Positions 11,616-24,040 of a stretch of 64,000 bases of DNA are shown piece by piece. Within the stretch, counting starts at the first letter, position 1. Every line of letters begins with the position of its first letter. Below the pieces are notes generated by a model that did not search any database, had not been told where the DNA came from, and saw only the letters and a program-made list of their open reading frames with translations. Where the stretch lies: positions 12,150,244-12,214,243 of the forward strand of contig NC_135778.1 in the NCBI RefSeq assembly GCF_028453695.1, read 5' to 3'. Source of the DNA: Augochlora pura. Taxonomy: Eukaryota; Arthropoda; Insecta; Hymenoptera; Halictidae. The position numbers and the translations under genes are program-made.

Positions 11616-12599
11616 TTAGGTCCTGCACTGTGACCAGAATTCAAGCAAAATCGATAGAAACAACACGTTCTCCGTAAGATGACATTAAACGTATTTAACC
11701 ACAGTTTGAAAACGACACTTTTTTTCAAGAGGATCCTGCAGATTCCCGGGCGAACTGATTGCGATCTAAAAGTGATTACCGCGAACCCCGAGCAAGGATG
11801 GTCGCGTGCCGGGAAGCGCATCTGCGTTCCTCATCGATCCGCATTAAAATACTGCGTCGTTGCCCGGATCCGTAAAAAAGAAACGAGCCCACTAAATATT
11901 TTGATGAGCTTACCGGCTTAAAGACTTCCTTTTTTATACCGAAGGGGAGAACGTATCACCGGGGAAAAAAATGTCTTTTCGGAATCCTCTCTAAATTGAA
12001 TACAAGATCCCTTTAATAAAGTTACACGCGCTTCGCTGGGGTTCGAGCAAAAAATAACGGGGGAGGGGAGGAGAAATGGTTCCGGCGTACGATTCATTAG
12101 GCCCAGCATTTTCGTGATCATATTATTTCTGCGAACTTGAGACGAAGGAACGGACGCGGGAAGTCCGCGGATTATTTTGCGCCGCCGTGGGCGCGTGGGG
12201 GATATTATTCACCCCCGTGGCAGAAACTCGAGTTGAAAAACATCTTTAAATGTGTGGGCTGCTTCATTTCCTTCTAGTCCGTGGGGCTACGTGACATACA
12301 TTAATCATGTTCCGCTGCTTCTTAGGCGAAAATTTGATTTTATTCACCCTTCCGTGGCGACGGCCATGATGGGGGATTATCGACTGCCTCTAACATTAAT
12401 ATTTCCTTCGTCTTTAATCAGCGAGGTCTTCGCTGTTGTTTACTCGATTCGCTGTCGAGATTTCATCTCTGCTCGTAAAATATTAGGGGGGCAATTTTTC
12501 ACATTTTCTTTGAGATATTTAAACGAGAAATGGAATATACAGAGTTACTCGCAAAAGTATTTAGAATGCGAGTATTTTTATATGTTTCAATGTTCATCC
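11616..12599. other. Mixed-composition spacer, no gene supported
   Basis: The open frames here (80, 67 and 117 codons) overlap on opposite strands and show no domain or splice structure that I can defend. Nothing else was recognised. Confidence 0.35.
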
Positions 12600-12609
12600 C
12601 CATAAAGTG

Positions 12610-12880
12610 AATCCGGTCGTACAAGCTGCAACAAGAAAAAATAAATACTATAAACAAATTCTAAAATCGTGTAAAATTGAAATATAAAACGATATCGATC
12701 GTAAACAAATAACAATTTGAAACATTATTTTTATAACTGCTGAACTGAATTTTATAATCATGTTGAAAATTCCTCTTGTAGTAAAAACACTTTCACAGTT
12801 TTCGCGATTCAAATTGAAAGTTTGGCAACACATTATAGTGCGATTAGCAATTTTTCCTTTTAAAAAGTAATTTTAGAAAA
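12610..12880 (+). repeat. Dispersed repeat, copy 1 (matches 30480-30790)
   Basis: Sequence from about 12618 aligns in the same orientation with 30500 onwards. The best block is CTAAAATCGTGTAA followed by GATATCGATCGTAAA in both. Similarity continues, more diverged, to a shared ATTTTTCCTTTTAA near 12850 and 30775. It is an unclassified old interspersed repeat; no ends or coding sequence could be defined. Confidence 0.6.
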
Positions 12881-14658
12881 CGATACTAAGAGACCTTACC
12901 TCCATAGACGCTCTAAAAGATTAATCACCACGTCAGTCACAGATATACCTTGCTCAAGTTTTATAAATTTTTCTTCTCACGAGTAAATTAAAATTGTTTA
13001 AAATTTACGAAAGGTGAAGCATAGATTTATATGTTATAAACTGTCGTACTGTGGTATGAAGCAGATTGAAACGTGCAACCATCGCCGCTTTCTCAATAAT
13101 GACTTGCCCCGATCGATAGCGTTCAAGTATTCACTAACATATCGCAGGTAGTAAGAAGCTAGAGCTGCTTTTCTCACCGGCCACACAGGCAGAAAGAAGT
13201 AAGACGAGTCATCGGCGACTATCATGTACAATCATTCCGCCAAGAGAATGTCTTGCCTCAACTTTTCCCGCGAACCGGAAACCAGGAGAAACCGTTGAAA
13301 GACGAAATGTCAGTGTTGAAATATTCAGGGACAGCTTATGGAAAGCTTCCGCCACGAAGCTGGGAAATAAGAACGAAGGGGTATCATAAAACAATTCATG
13401 AATCGCTTCTTATTCCTATAAGAGGCAGAGATAAAACACGGCACTTCGAGCACGCGAATTGTTATTTCTCCTAGTTTCGATGTTGCATAATTCAACTTTT
13501 CATTGGATAGCACGCCTTGCGGAATATTTATTTACACCCCAGTCGACGCGAAACTATCGAGAAAATAATCATTGGAAATAATTTTCACTTTTCAATACCC
13601 TCGACAATGTCTGGTAAAACGTGCATTACGACGAAATAAATACACGAAATACTTATTTCAACGAAACGTGATCTCGTGCTTAATTGCAATAAAATGTTAC
13701 AGATGATCACCACAGTTTCGCGCGTGTTTCGTGTGTGGTGGCTATTCTCGGTAATCCCTGCGTAGATCTGGACACATTAACCAACACGAAACAAGAGTAT
13801 AACATTCGGTACAGAATCATATCATGTGTTCCATAAATTCTTTCCATCGCGTTTCTGCTATTTCAGGGTTACGAATTCGGACTACCAACAAGTGAACTGT
13901 ATATTGAGCTAATATCTTACATTACGAATCTAGCTACATGTACCTAAATGAAAATAGTTCACCATAATAATCAAGATAAGCACGGAGTTTCTCTTGGCTA
14001 AGTGTACTAGACTTCTGTACGAGTCAAATTAACTGGAACAGCACAATACGTATCAAGCAAGCATTTCACTTAAGAAATGCATACTCAAAACACTTTTAAT
14101 AATAATATTTTGGTTCTAAGCTTTTTCCATGCTTAAATGAAATGCTGTTTGAAAATATTACTTCTTTAAATGTTTAAATGACGAGAAAATACTATTTACT
14201 ATTTTTCTGAAATTCTTAATTATGTTAAGAAGCTTTTTCTTAATTCCATTGCAACTTAAAAAAGATATTTTTTAATATTCATTTAACATGAACGTTACTT
14301 TCTTAATATGTCCTATTAGAGATGAAATAGTATCCACATTTGTATGAATACATTAAGTAAAACCAGGCACTTTGGTCCTATTATATATGGCAACTTCTTG
14401 CATAGATTTGCGTTAAATTAAATTGTCTGCGCTCGCTGTTTGCGTGTTTCTTCGAAAATAAATCGTAAAGCAAGGGGTTGAACCTACCGCGGCCACAATG
14501 AGGAGTTTCTTGCTTCACAATTCCACAAATATTAAAAATTTTTTGTAACGAATGTTTGAACAAGTTACATTATTGTAGTAGGTTTAATATCGACTACATT
14601 AGAAAATCAAAATGAATTGTATCTCTCACGTTTATAAGGCAATGGAGACCGGTCGCTA
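12881..14658. other. AT-rich spacer, nothing recognised
   Basis: Only short frames of 60-73 codons occur, without domains. No bounded inverted repeat or tandem array was seen. Confidence 0.4.
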
Positions 14659-14897
14659 TTAAACACTTAGCTGCGTCGATATATTTAAACGATAAATTTT
14701 GTTACGCGTTTTATCGATCATACTTTGTATAATCTTTTTGAAAATTCTTCTAAAATTATCCTAAAGCGTGCAAAATTTACGAATATGTTACCATAAGTAT
14801 TTTGACATAAATCGTAGAAGAAATATTTTTATTACAAGACGTAAAATTGCCATTTCCTTACGACGTGTATACACGTCGTACGCAGCTAACAAGTTAA
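14659..14897. mobile_element. TTAA-type MITE, family I, with 22-bp palindrome (239 bp)
   Basis: The left end, TTAAACACTTAGCTGCGTCG, and right end, ACGCAGCTAACAAGTTAA, are imperfect inverses sharing the TAGCTGCGT core, with TTAA at both borders. Immediately inside the right end is a perfect 22-bp palindrome at 14859-14880 (core GACGTGTATACACGTC). No coding potential is present. Confidence 0.7.
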
Positions 14898-16600
14898 TGT
14901 GAAAACAGAAAAGCAAGATCTCGGGAAAAGCGAGGGCGCTGGCGGCTATCGATCGGGAAGGGGGAGCGTTTAACGCGCGAGGAATCAAACAGCAACAGCT
15001 ATGAATACGAAAGAAAAAAAGGTTTTCCATCGATCTAGGTGGAAGCAGCTAGCGGAGAACGACGAGAGAGCTAAGGGGTGGTGGGTGTACCGGTAATAAG
15101 GGCCGGTCGCACCCTAAGTGACCGGAATGGCGCAATAATTCGTGGCTCTCGTGACGTTAAGAGGTCTGCCCTTTGCGTTCGTAGGCCCTGCGAGGTGGCC
15201 GCTCGGCCTCCCATACGGTTTCGCAGGCATCGTCCTAAATATAGATCCCCTTACAACCTGACGTCCAATTATAGCTCTTTGATGCCTCGCGAGTGTTGCT
15301 ATCGCGCTCTCTCCACCCTTTGCCTCGACTTTCGCCGATCCCTCTTGCTTGCTCCCCGGCGGACTTGCTCTCTCCTTACCCTTTCCTTTGGTTCGTTACA
15401 GCGACTCGGCTCCATTCGCAGCAACGTTCTGCCGGACGATAATTTTATCGCGGTTACCGGCCATTCGCCGGCGGCGAATCGCGGCGGAGCTCGGTGAATC
15501 GGGACCGGCCTTTGAAAACGCGAAATTGTCGGTTCCAAGACCCCCCACACCCCACCCGGCCCGATAACTAACGATGTTTCGCAACAGTCGCCGCCCCGAT
15601 CGTCGGCTTTGCGAGTCCGCTTCAAAGGGTTCACGAGCGATTTCTTTTCAATCTCAAGGATAACGCGGCGGCCGCCCACTTTCATCCTCTCCGCTCCGGA
15701 GAGATGCTCTCGCATAAACGGCGACACTTCGTTTTTCAGTCAGCGACGTCATCGAGCTCTCCCGAGGAAACTAGTATCCGTCTTCCTTCGCCCCTTCGCT
15801 TCCCCCCGTCTTTTTTCCTTTTCTTTCTCGACTTACACGCCGGATCCTTTTCCAGGCTCGATACAGCGCTGCAACGGGAAGAGCAGAAGGCAAATATTTA
15901 CCGTCGTTTATCACCGTTCGAACTACCGCCTGAAAAGCTGTCGCTTCTTTGCCACGCCAACTCCCTGTCCCGCCACCCCCCTCGGGCCTGGTTTGCGTGC
16001 ACAACCGCTCGTTTTCCCCTCCCTTTTGTTTCGAAAAACTCGCAATCACCGGCGTCATACATATATGAGGCCCGTTGTACGAATGATAATTACCACGATT
16101 GCCGGCGTTTCTAATGGAACGCTGCGTCTCCCTGTGTTTGTACGGAAACAATACAGAGTGTCTCCGAAATGATGGCCCATCGACGTCGGACTTGGCCGCG
16201 CGCATTTCGAAGCTTCCACTAAATATACCTTCTCGTATGTCCCTTCGTGCAGCGTTTCGTTGTAACAAATTTGTTGCGCCGTATCCTTCGAACGGGCTAA
16301 GAAAATTTCACTAAATGAAACTCTCGCTGACAATTTTCCTACGCTCGCACGCAGGTGTACATCGAGACCGCTATCATTATGGAACTTGTAGTTTAATCGC
16401 CTAAAATTACAATCGCAAAGCGCACGTAGAAAAGTCACGTGAGTAACCGGAAGCACGTTAAGTATAGAGCTTTCCTCGCTGCGCCTTGCGGTTGCTCGAA
16501 ATAGGTGTCTCAATTGCAGCCAACTGCTGGATAAATTGATGTATGTCCGAATAAAGCAACCTGAAAAATTCAGCAGGCTTCTGGCGTTCAAAACTTTAAT
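14898..16600. other. GC-rich block with many overlapping chance frames
   Basis: Frames of 136-187 codons are open on both strands between 15078 and 16591. Their translations are Arg/Ser/Pro-rich, overlap in several phases and lack recognisable domains. A TACAGAGTGTCTCCGAAATG stretch at about 16151 resembles the ACAGGGTGT ends seen on many arthropod transposons, but no element could be delimited. No gene is supported. Confidence 0.4.
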
Positions 16601-17040
16601 GCGCGATCCTGTTTTTAGATGTGCAGTGCACTTAGCTTAACCACCAACAATTTCCATTTAGTTCGTACCTATAGTCATCTGCTATTACGAAGGTACGTGT
16701 CGATTTCTAGACAAATTCTGTTAAATCGTTCAACGTTACCATTACATTCGTTTTAGGAATCATCTCGAAGAAAGATCTGCTTTATTAGAATTGTATTTTT
16801 TAACATTTGAACAACAAATTGTTCAAGAACAAATACTAATTGTTTTTATATTCAAATCATGTTTCCCGGGCTTAGGTCAGGTATCCGGGGTGGAATTTTT
16901 TAAGAACAATAATAATTTTGTCCATGATCCAGCAAATTAGATGAATGTAAAGCAACATATTCTTTTGAAATTATTATTTAATAGCAAACTATCGAGCTTG
17001 TCTTAAACACAATTTAGTCTTTAGTTTTAATTTGAAAGCC
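16601..17040. other. AT-rich spacer, nothing recognised
   Basis: There is no frame, repeat or inverted repeat that I can defend in this stretch. Confidence 0.35.
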
Positions 17041-17522
17041 ATGCATTATACATAAGAACGAGTCAGACTCGTGAGAAAGATTTCGCGCAAGATCTACTAA
17101 ATTAGTAAATTATTAATTTCTCCTAAATGGAAATCAAATTGAATTCTTCTGTTATTAAAGTCTAGAAACTGAAGTAAATAAAGGTAATAAAAAAGACAAA
17201 AATCATCTGGTCCAATTAACACGTTGAGCGCCACATCAGCCACATATGGCTGACACTTTCTGACCAATTTTGAAAATTCATTTCATTGCATTATATTTGA
17301 ACAAACTGAATTTGACTAGAATGTTTCGGTTGCGAAAGAGTTCTAATACCATCCCCTATGATAAATATTAACTTTCTAGTTTCGCTTTAATTAATTAAAT
17401 TTTTTTAACGTCGTGGATATTTTAGTGGCTGATTGTCGGCCGTCAACGTGTTAAGGACAATATTAAGGATAAATAAGAGCTACTCAACGCAGCCTGGAAG
17501 GAGTCGTAGTGCAAGGGGTTAA
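17041..17522 (-). mobile_element. Family B TTAA MITE (inverted), interrupted by a nested C element
   Basis: The right border is AGTGCAAGGGGTTAA, ending at 17522. The left end is eroded, but the conserved subterminal palindrome ACGAGTCAGACTCGT is intact near 17058. The interior matches the reverse complement of the B copies at 39931 and 55646. It is broken exactly at a TTAA (17216) by the C element; the other half resumes after TTAA at 17454. Removing the nested element restores the arrangement seen in empty B copies. Confidence 0.8.
17216..17454. mobile_element. TTAA-type MITE, family C, nested in family B (239 bp)
   Basis: The element reads TTAACACGTTGAGCGCC at the left and GGCCGTCAACGTGTTAA at the right, sharing the ACACGTTGA terminal motif with the element at 52598. 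A hairpin, TCAGCCA-CATA-TGGCTGA (17236-17253), lies just inside the left end. It sits between two TTAA copies within a B element, and empty B copies carry a single TTAA at this point (5501-5504; 39999-40002). This shows the TTAA target duplication directly. Confidence 0.85.
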
Positions 17523-18480
17523 CGAGTTTTCCGGTAGAGAAAGTGTAAATTGGTGTCGGTCGATCTGTATATTCTAGAACACGGGGTATATGAGTTCGGC
17601 AACGATCCGTCCAGGGGAATTTTAAAATATTCCCAGCGATAATGTTGGCGGGCTTGGTGGCTGTCGTTCTGCGTCGTCGAACCTATTCGAACGAAAAACC
17701 GGGGAGCTGGGCGATGTTTCCCGTGTGTGGCGTGTGTACGCAGAAAGATTTTTTCCTGGTCGCCTTCCAAAGCGTTTCTTTGTTTTATTTTTATTTCCGT
17801 GCTGGCGGCGCGGCGCGTTGCGTAGCCCGCGCAAACAATGAGCGGCACTCGCCGAGCGCAGACGGGCTTAAAGAGCCCCGTCTGTGGGAATTAGCATGCT
17901 CGGGAAACGGAGTGGGCTCAGGTGCGTCTACGTCGGGCCGTACCTACGAACAGGGTCGCTCCTCCGCCCTTCCTACGGCTCTCGCGCCCCGCTGGCCATC
18001 ATCTCTACCGGAGGGTGGATCAACCCCGACCCCGGCCACCTCCGTTGCACCTAGGCCCACGTGGGCCGGGCTCCCATATGGGGTAGCGCGTTTTTAAACA
18101 ACACCGCGACCCCATGGCGCGGTCCCGTTAATCCTCCTCCATATCCGGGATTGAAAGGGGGCGCGCGAACGTTCGCCGCGTACCCCCCCAAAGTGATTTC
18201 CCGAGAATTTTATGCGTGGGTTCGCGCGTATCATTCGAAAGCGTATCAGCGCCGGTATTTAATTTGTAATTCGCCCATTTCGCTGATGCGTGCATCATTT
18301 CGGAGGCATTAAACAGAGATCCCGATACGTGCGGCTGGTTTTTATGAGGGACGCCTGAAAACAATTTCGTGTTAACACGGGAAGGGCGAGGCACATTAGG
18401 TTAAGCCATGGGTGACGGGGATTTTCGCGGGGAGTACGCGTTTCGCATTAACGGCGGGTTGTAAATAATTATTTACGAGG
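17523..18480. other. GC-rich block, no gene supported
   Basis: The frame at 17642-18097 (151 codons) has a mixed composition without domains and is opposed by minus-strand frames. No splice-bounded exon is convincing. The block could hold regulatory DNA, but no specific site is claimed. Confidence 0.35.
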
Positions 18481-19977
18481 AAGCGTCTTTGTCCGTCGTC
18501 TTCTTGACTAGTTTTGATAAATTTACGTGATAGCCGGATAAAGAAACTATTTCGACATCTGTGCTTCAAGATTATCTTTGACTAAAATTGACGTGTATAG
18601 CTCGATGACTAATATCTGGAATTTTGTGAATCATATGTCATCAAGTTGTGAGCAAACTGGGATAAGGTTCGGTGTGGTCTTTATTAAATTGTAATCTATG
18701 AAGTGTATTTATGTATCAGTTCGTTGAAACTGTAGCTCCATGGTTAAAATTCTCTGAACTATATCAGCACAGTTTATACCAGTAATTCTTTACTATTAAT
18801 TTTTGATAAATAAAGTATGTACTCATATTATGTTTATATTATATTTTAATATAAATAATATATCTTCTCATATTTTTTCCTTTATATTAAAATAAAAATG
18901 GACAATCTTGGATGAAGATTTGATGAAGTACTTTATAAAGGAATTATAAGATCTATATATATTGTATGTTATATCTTCATATTATTTTATAAAATTTATT
19001 TCACAAAACAACTTTATAAAACAACTATAAAATAACCTTGTCTATTTTTCTTGACAAGCTATGAGACAATCGGAAAGAATTTACAATATCGAGGTGTTTG
19101 ATACAGAGTGCTACGGAAAAGAATATTTTATTCAATGCAAATTTGCAAATACATGATCTTCAACCTCGTTCAGTCCGCAAAAGTATGAATATCAGTCGAC
19201 CTGCATTCCCTTGCGTCAATTAATTAGAGAACCAGTCGCGGCTGTGCAAGAGAGAAGATAAACACCGCTACCTCGCAGCTTGTAGATCGCAAAGTTTAAT
19301 TAAGAATATCAGTGGAATCGTGCGCGAGGCCAGTGGTCAAGTTTTAGTTGTAAATCTAATTATCAGATGGGGCGTACAACGAATGGAAACATCCGCTGAA
19401 TTAAAACTGGGAAGATTCTATTATAGTTGGTTCGACGAGCGTGGAACGGGAAACGGAGAATTTGTGAAGGCCGAAGGCGGCCCAAGGAAGAAACTACGTC
19501 AGATATCAGTTGATCAATGAATTATCGTGCACAGTTTTTGCTTATCAACGCGAATTAGAAGTAGCTATCGTAGTTGCCCGGTGAAACGGCCGCGAAGCCA
19601 GGGGTAGGTCGGTAAACGTTGGTGCACAACCGGCAGGGAACACCCTCGTTCGCGAGATCGGGGCTCGTGTGTGGCTAATACGTGAGAGTTACCTGCCTGC
19701 CGACACGCACTCGTCCGTTATAAGATCAATATAACGCGTGCACGTATATCCTCACGTACCTGGCTTCAACCCTCCTGCCGGTATCCACTTCGCCTCTCTC
19801 TCTCTCTCTCCCTCTCTTTCTCTCTCTCTCTCTCCCTCTGGCCTTTCCTATCTATCCACCAAAAAACTGTGCGAAAGGGGCGGTGTTTGCGCGCGTACAC
19901 GTACTGGGTGTGCTCGCCTCGCATTCCTCATTGTCATTTCCATCCTATTACTTTCCACTTCCCGGTATTACTTGCCT
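18481..19977. other. AT-rich then mixed spacer
   Basis: 18481-19180 is AT-rich with no frames. 19180-19977 is mixed and includes the CT-rich microsatellite at 19794-19839. The 66-codon frame at 19320-19520 has no recognisable feature. Confidence 0.35.
19794..19839. repeat. CT-rich microsatellite
   Basis: This is an imperfect (TC)n tract with CC and TT interruptions, and it accounts for a Ser-Leu-Ser-Pro frame across it. Confidence 0.9.
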
Positions 19978-20025
19978 TTAACCCCTTGCCGAACAATATC
20001 GAGCCAGACTCGCGACGAAGATTCC
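19978..20025. mobile_element. Remnant end of a family B/G TTAA element
   Basis: TTAACCCCTTGCCGAACA followed by CGAGCCAGACTCG matches the left end and subterminal palindrome of the element at 25186, with one change in the palindrome. The other end was not found, so this is a truncated copy. Confidence 0.5.
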
Positions 20026-21913
20026 GAACGGAAGCAACTAAAACCTGGATGTTACTTGTTCCTTTGAAATGTAATTTCGTTTTTTTTTTTGTTTAGCCAT
20101 CGTAAGTATAAANGTAGTAGTCAAGATTATATTATGTCAATGTTATATCAGTTATTATTTTATATTATATTATATTATATCAGTATTATTTTATATCTAT
20201 ACTTAGTAATTACAATGTTTTGAATACGATATTTCTACTGGATNCGATTGTCTTTGCNTTAAAGGTATAAAGCATACAATGGTCAAAAATATATTGTTAC
20301 GACGACTCGTGCAATAAATTTATCAGCTTCACGTTGCACTGTTTATCGAAAAAAGTCGACGACCGGATCGATATCTGGGTTTATAATCAACAGGGTTATT
20401 TATAAGAACGTGAACAGATTGTCTTGAGATGCCGTAGAGGCTTGACGTATTATCAACCACTGTTATTAATAAACCATCGCGGCGAAGGCGTAACCTCGGC
20501 ATATATATCAGAAAATTGTTTAAGGACGGAAATTAGTAGATAGTACAGCAACGTGAAATTCGTAGATATATATCGCGACGGAGGTGACGGTGAATCGTAG
20601 GAACCTGAATCTGTTTGCGCTGTCAGAAATCCATGTAATACAAAAGGCAAATAATGTCAGACTTGTAGCAGCAGATGTCGGACATCTTAGGGCTGGTGAA
20701 GGCAAATATAATAGAGGGCAAGTCACCTAGAAGCTTGCACACGGGTGCACAAGGTAAATCAAGACCCGTAGAGACAGGTATAAGACAATTTTGGATGCAC
20801 GGTAGTAGACGCTAGGTAGCTAGAGATTCTTGGATGAATGGATTAGGTCAACGATACGGTAAAAGTGCGTCAGGAACGTTTCGAATCTAGTGCAAATGCT
20901 GACAAATTAGTCTATGGATTACTGGATGCAAAATTATAACATATGGATCAAGGGACATAGTTTAAAGTTCACAGTCAATGATATGGAACTTATTTTTGGC
21001 AAAAGCTATGCAGTCCTGGAAAAATTTTTTAATCTATATAAAATTATCCGGACTTCAGTTTAGGTGAATTTCGTAATCTTTCAAAGGTAGGAATCTTCGA
21101 AAACTGAATTGAGTACTGAATCTTAAGTATATGATATTTAATTTTAAGTATCATACTTAATTTTAAGTATCATATACTTAAGATCGGTACAGTTTGAATT
21201 GCGAAGTATCTACCTTACAATATGCAAATTATTTTCTAAATATCCTAATAAATCCCGGTCCTTTTATTTGTACGTTCAATACACTTGAGTTCTTTATGCA
21301 TCCTTCTAAGGGACATGAGCTAGCTTATGTCTGGCTGTGTATATACGTGAGACTTCCTCGAACTTTTTTTGCATGAGTCTTAAGTTACCCTGCACTCGTT
21401 TCCCGGATTTTACGGCCCTGTACCTGCCCCCATGAATCCTAAACTATCTTACATGTTCTACAACGCACTTCCAACAGCCTGTTACTCGATAGTAGACTTT
21501 CAGGTTTGTCTTCTACCTATTTGTACAAGACTATACAACAGCTTCAGGTGTTACGATGATAGGATGGTGTTTAATCACTACGAAAGATAAGAACGTCTGT
21601 AGATGTATAGATTGTAATTTAATTTTCTAGTAGGATGTACGTAGAGAAGATGAATAGGGCAGCTTTTCTCTTTACACTACGACTACCGAGCCTTAAACAC
21701 GATTAATGTATTTTGTTCTATAATAATGACGAGATTAAATTCACTTGAATTTATAATTTTCGTTTGAATAAAGAAACTCGTTAAAATATTTCACATGAAA
21801 ACATTTTTAAAACATCAGGAAGCGTAAAGAGAAAAACCAGAAACCAGTCATTTTGACTGTAGTTACAGTGTTATTTAAAATGTGACGTCTTCAGAGGTTG
21901 TTCTGACAAGGAG
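20026..21913. other. AT-rich spacer with three ambiguous bases
   Basis: N bases occur at 20113, 20244 and 20258 on both sides of a TATAT-type simple repeat (20160-20190), suggesting consensus uncertainty. No gene is supported; frames are under 70 codons. The inverted repeat at 21120-21184 is listed separately. Confidence 0.4.
21120..21184. repeat. 17-bp inverted repeat with internal direct repeat
   Basis: ATCTTAAGTATATGATA (21120-21136) and its exact reverse complement (21168-21184) flank two copies of TTAATTTTAAGTATCATA. The whole is a 65-bp AT-rich hairpin-forming segment. Its nature is unknown; it could be a replication-slippage product or the remnant of a small foldback element. Confidence 0.6.
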
Positions 21914-22114
21914 TTAACCCTTTGTACTCAAAGCTATTTTTATGGATTACAGTATTTCCAATTTAGATAATCTGTTACACCGTGCGAATACAAGCTTAAG
22001 TCTGGCACGTGTAATGATAATATTTACAGTGGTTTTTCTAAATACAAATAAATTTAACATTGTGAACATTATTTTGGAATTTAGTGTAGCAATTGTCGAG
22101 TAAAAAGGGGTAAT
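21914..22114. mobile_element. Decayed TTAA-type MITE, unassigned (about 200 bp)
   Basis: The left end, TTAACCCTTTGTACTC, and right end, GAGTAAAAAGGGGTAAT, are imperfect inverses. The right TTAA is no longer intact. The interior is AT-rich and non-coding. It fits the pattern of the other CCCTTT-type elements here but is more degraded. Confidence 0.5.
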
Positions 22115-22412
22115 AGTTAATTGAAAGCCAACAATTTAAAAGTTAAACGAGCCCAATTCCATAACTATTGAACCACGCACAACATATATTGCTTTCCAAT
22201 CGATCTTCAAACTCCCATATATAAAAGTGGAGAAGAACGATGAAGTTCCACGTGACCTGCCTACTTATTTTCCAAGTTCGTCGAACGCAGTGGGGTTGAA
22301 ACTAAGAGTCGACCGTCTCCCCCAAGAATGCCAGAAACGCGGCTATATTGCAGACACCCGGTGGACGCGTGCTCGCATGGACGGCGGCTCGCATGCCGAC
22401 ACATATTACATC

Positions 22413-22429
22413 CGCGCGCGCGCGCGCGC
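22413..22429. repeat. (CG)n dinucleotide tract
   Basis: This is an uninterrupted CG run of about 8 units, potentially Z-DNA-forming, in a GC-rich block. Confidence 0.9.
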
Positions 22430-22677
22430 AACCCCTCCGTCGGTCGGAGTCGACTTAATAATGCACTCATTATTTTATCAATACTTGGAATATCGGCTGC
22501 GACACGTCTCGCGCACAGAATGGGGGAGGTCGAAAGGTGTTCGCAACACAACCCCCCCGTGACCGTGTCTGCTCTCGCAGTCACTACCACCACCGCCCTC
22601 TTTTCACTATTCTCTGGTCAGGGCTGACCGAAGGGTGGAGCAGCGAGCTAGTCCGCCGCTAGGGGGGTTGACGGGGG

Positions 22678-22702
22678 GAGGAGGAGGAGGAGGAGGAGGA
22701 GT
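22678..22702. repeat. (AGG)n trinucleotide tract
   Basis: This is a run of about eight AGG units immediately following a G-rich stretch. Confidence 0.9.
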
Positions 22703-24040
22703 GGGAAGGGGCCGCGGGGCGAGTCGGAACGAATTTATGGCCGAGGCATATAACCCGCGCTTGATGGCGAGCTCGTTTCGAAATTGCCCGGCTATGTAAC
22801 AACTGCGAGCATTAATATTTGATTGGCTGCACGGCCGATGGACTCCACGCGAAAAACGATTTTCCTCGAAATTTCTGGCCGTTGCGTCGGTACCCTGTCA
22901 TCTCGCCGGTTTACACGATTTTTCTTTTTTTTTTCGCCGGGTGGCCCGGTCGCGTCGCGGCGATCGCGTTTCGCCGTCGCGGCGTTCCCCCCCTTCGCGA
23001 TATGCTAATCGACTCTTGCGTCGATTGATTTTATTAAGCCGGTCCGCGGGTCGCGGAATTCCGCGGAGGCGGTGCAGGGGAGGGGGTGGGGGATTACAGC
23101 CGCGAAGAAGGCAATGCATCGTTAATTTTGACGCGAGGACGCCCGTTATCGCGCCGCTTATCATTATCCGTCGTTAATAAGGAGCCTGCCGGTGCCGGAA
23201 TTATCGTTTATCAGGGCCCTCGTGAGCGTAGCTCAAACACGTTGACTCGTTTAATTGCGGGTATCTCGTGGGCGACGTGCGAGATGGGAAAAGGCTTTTA
23301 CCGATACAAAACTACGGGGAACCGGTGTATTATTTAATCAGTGCATCGGTTGAGATATTAGCCGAGCAGCGGCTGGGTCTCGATAAGTGCTCGAAGAACC
23401 TTATTATTGGACGTTATTTACCGATCCATTTAGGGCACGTTGCACCATAGTCCGATGCACCGGCGACGGGATCAAATATTCAACGGACGTGCAGGTGTGC
23501 GCGCCGTCGGGCCGACTATCGACTCTAACTTTTGCAAACTATTTGCCGCGGCGGTTTATCGTCCGGCTTGCGCGAGAAAAGAAGCCTGACAAAACGCCGC
23601 GGCCGAGAAAATTATGGGATCGTCGTCGTCGTCGTCGCGCGTCGCGGTCGCGTCTCCGATTGAAAGAACCGCTAACGATAACGATCCGCCGCCTTCTTTT
23701 TCGAGGCGAGATTTCTGGCCGGTCGAGCGAATTTCTCAAAGACCCATTAGCCGCGACGATCTGCGGCCGTGCGTCACCGGCAATAACAGTTACTTCTAAA
23801 CGATTCTGTAATTATGGACGGAGAAACGGCCGCGTGATAGCGTGCCGTTACCGTCGAATGAGGAACACTGCTCGAGAGGGTTTTCTGACTTTCGAAATTC
23901 AAAAGTTGATTTTATTCTGCCACGGCTCCGTCCTTGCCTGGAAACATTTTTCTGTTGCGGAACGGGAAGTTCGCCGAGCTGCAGCGGTTCGATTAATCCA
24001 TTAAGATAGAGACGTACTAATCACACGTCACGTGAAATCA

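Larger units (their letters stand above)
22115..24040. other. GC-rich block with simple repeats
   Basis: The block contains a (CG)n run at 22413-22429, an (AGG)n run at about 22678-22702 and a (CGT)n run near 23623-23638. The long frames (up to 205 codons at 23387-24004) are Arg-rich and opposed by minus-strand frames, so they are judged chance. No gene is supported. Confidence 0.4.

Noticed and set aside
15609..16591. Overlapping 187- and 178-codon frames on opposite strands
   Set aside because: Both are domain-free and mutually overlapping. Neither has exon borders that I could defend.
20113..20258. Ambiguous bases as evidence of a scaffold join
   Set aside because: They are single Ns within continuous sequence near simple repeats. 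This indicates base-call uncertainty, not a gap.
23387..24004. 205-codon plus-strand frame
   Set aside because: It is Arg-rich throughout because of CGN codons in CpG-dense sequence, with a (CGT)n tract inside and an opposing minus frame.
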